Shown here piece by piece: positions 63,143-64,000 of a stretch of 64,000 nucleotides of DNA; the stretch's first letter is position 1, and the number at the start of each line of letters is the position of its first letter. The stretch lies in the NCBI GenBank assembly GCA_963841455.1, contig CAWJCU010000014.1:25001-89000 (forward strand), written 5' to 3'. This DNA comes from JAWVFM01 sp963841455. GTDB taxonomy: Bacteria; Actinomycetota; Thermoleophilia; Solirubrobacterales; 70-9. Position numbers and translations under genes: made by a program. The notes under the pieces were generated by a model. It did no database searches. It saw only the letters and a list, made by a program, of their open reading frames with translations, and was not told where the DNA came from.

Positions 63143-64000
63143 CCGCCCGCCCGCCTTCGAGCCCCTTCGCGCAGCAGGCGCTTCGCCTTGCGCACGTCCT
63201 CGCGGGCCGGGGCCCCGCCTGCGACGCCGGTCTCGATGACGGCCGGCAGCCCGTCGAAGCGCGGCTCCGACAGGAACGTGCGCGATCCCCGTGTTCCCGA
63301 GCTCGCCGTCCCCGATCGGGGCGTGCTGGTCGCGGTTCCCGCCAAGCGGACTCTTCGAGTCGTTCAGGTGGAGGAGCTGCAGCCGCTCCAGGCCGACCTT
63401 GGCGTCCAGCTCGTCGACGATGAGTCCGAGCGACTCAGGGTCGCGGATCTCGAAGCCCGAGGCGAGGAGGTGGCAGGAGTCGATGCAGATCCCGAGCCGC
63501 CCGCCGCCGCCCGCGAGCTCGAGCAGCTCAGCCAGCTCGTCGAAGTTGCGGCCGAGGGGGCCCTGGGTCCCGGCGGTGTTCTCGAGCAGCAGGGGGCATC
63601 GCTCGGACTCGCCGAGAGCCGCGGCGATCGCCTTTCCCGCTCGGCGCATCGAGGCGTCGTGGGGCTTTCCCTTCCTGGCCCCGGCGTGGAGGACCACTCC
63701 ACCCGCCCCGATCGCGTCGCCCAGGCGCAGCGCCGCGACGAGCGAGGTGTGGGACCTGCGCTTGACGTCCCGCTCGGTGCTCGCGCAGTTGATCAGGTAG
63801 ATCGCGTGGATCGCCACGGAGGAACTCCGAGCCGTGAGCGCGGACCGGAAATTGCCGTAGTCCTCGGGGCCGTATTTGGTGGGTCGCCAGGCCCGAGGGC
63901 TCTGATTGAAGACCTGGATCGCCTCGCAACCGAGCTCGCGCCCGCGCTCCACGGCGTTGGCGAGGCCGCCCGCTGTGGAAACATGCGCGCCGATCAGCAC
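63139..64000 (-). CDS. nfo: Endonuclease IV (AP endonuclease), one frame break near 63275; start at window edge
   Basis: The first codon (GTG) is at the last bases of the window, so the true start may lie beyond. TIM-barrel metal-site motifs: IGAHVSTAGG, VLHAGARKG, LLENTAGTQGP, ICIDSCHLLASGF and LLHLNDSKSPLGGNRDQHAPIGDGELG. The C-terminus continues in another frame (LSEPRFDGLPAVIETGVAG...VRKAKRLLREG). It cleaves DNA at abasic sites in base-excision repair. Convergent with the LPFTG gene, overlapping by 4 bp. Confidence 0.92.

Noticed and set aside
1..64000. tRNA, rRNA, tmRNA, CRISPR and prophage genes
   Set aside because: Looked for their characteristic sequences and gene types; none seen. 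Absence is by eye only, not by a search tool.

Overview
The window is about 70% GC, uses GTG and TTG starts freely, and is packed with start-stop overlaps. The gene set (actinobacterial sortase, LPFTG-tailed proteins, a BldC-like regulator, an Rpf-like muralytic protein, PP2C/STAS partner switching, an actinobacterial-type c-di-GMP-I riboswitch) points to an actinobacterium, most likely of the class Thermoleophilia (Solirubrobacterales/Gaiellales type). That placement is an inference from gene style, not from a marker search. Many conserved genes, including the housekeeping genes argG and dnaE, carry single-base frame breaks at short C/G runs. The simplest reading is uncorrected indel error in the assembly, so I annotate those loci as single genes and give the break positions.

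Layout. 1-15952: a surface polysaccharide locus with an acetyltransferase, two methyltransferases, a polysaccharide deacetylase, four glycosyltransferases, an asparagine synthase, a Gfo/Idh/MocA-SDR fusion, an AlkP-superfamily protein and an O-antigen ligase/polymerase. 13664-18970: three paralogous secreted beta-sandwich (polysaccharide-lyase-like) proteins, one behind a c-di-GMP-I riboswitch on the minus strand. 18971-24446: sortase, argG, a 51-aa membrane protein, an Rpf-like hydrolase, a PEP-mutase-family enzyme and an MFS transporter. 24447-33314: regulators, namely a candidate structured RNA, an HD-GYP phosphodiesterase, a BldC-like protein, a MerR protein, a degenerate GGDEF protein, a SpoIIE-HATPase/STAS pair, and two receiver-less LuxR proteins around an LPFTG protein and a sugar-phosphate transferase.

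33315-37600 is an IS graveyard. It has an IS110-family gene with a plausible bridge-RNA region, an IS256-family element with recognisable inverted repeats, a second 5'-truncated IS110-family gene and an IS481 remnant. 37676-39696 is a second O-antigen ligase with a TPR-like tail.

39824-55909 is the most novel block. Two very long coiled-coil paralogues bracket a DivIVA-like protein, a Thr-rich secreted protein, a PstS-like lipoprotein, small proteins, a glycosyltransferase carrying an MshEN c-di-GMP-binding module, a polytopic membrane protein, a PRC-barrel protein and two collagen-like secreted proteins. My working model is a c-di-GMP-controlled exopolysaccharide and surface-protein assembly system: the GGDEF/HD-GYP proteins set or sense the nucleotide, the MshEN-glycosyltransferase responds post-translationally and the riboswitch responds at RNA level. 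56031-64000 returns to housekeeping and signalling (dnaE, a Cys-rich protein, a two-component system with a tandem 11-bp repeat operator, a second LPFTG protein, endonuclease IV). I saw no tRNA, rRNA, CRISPR array or phage genes.
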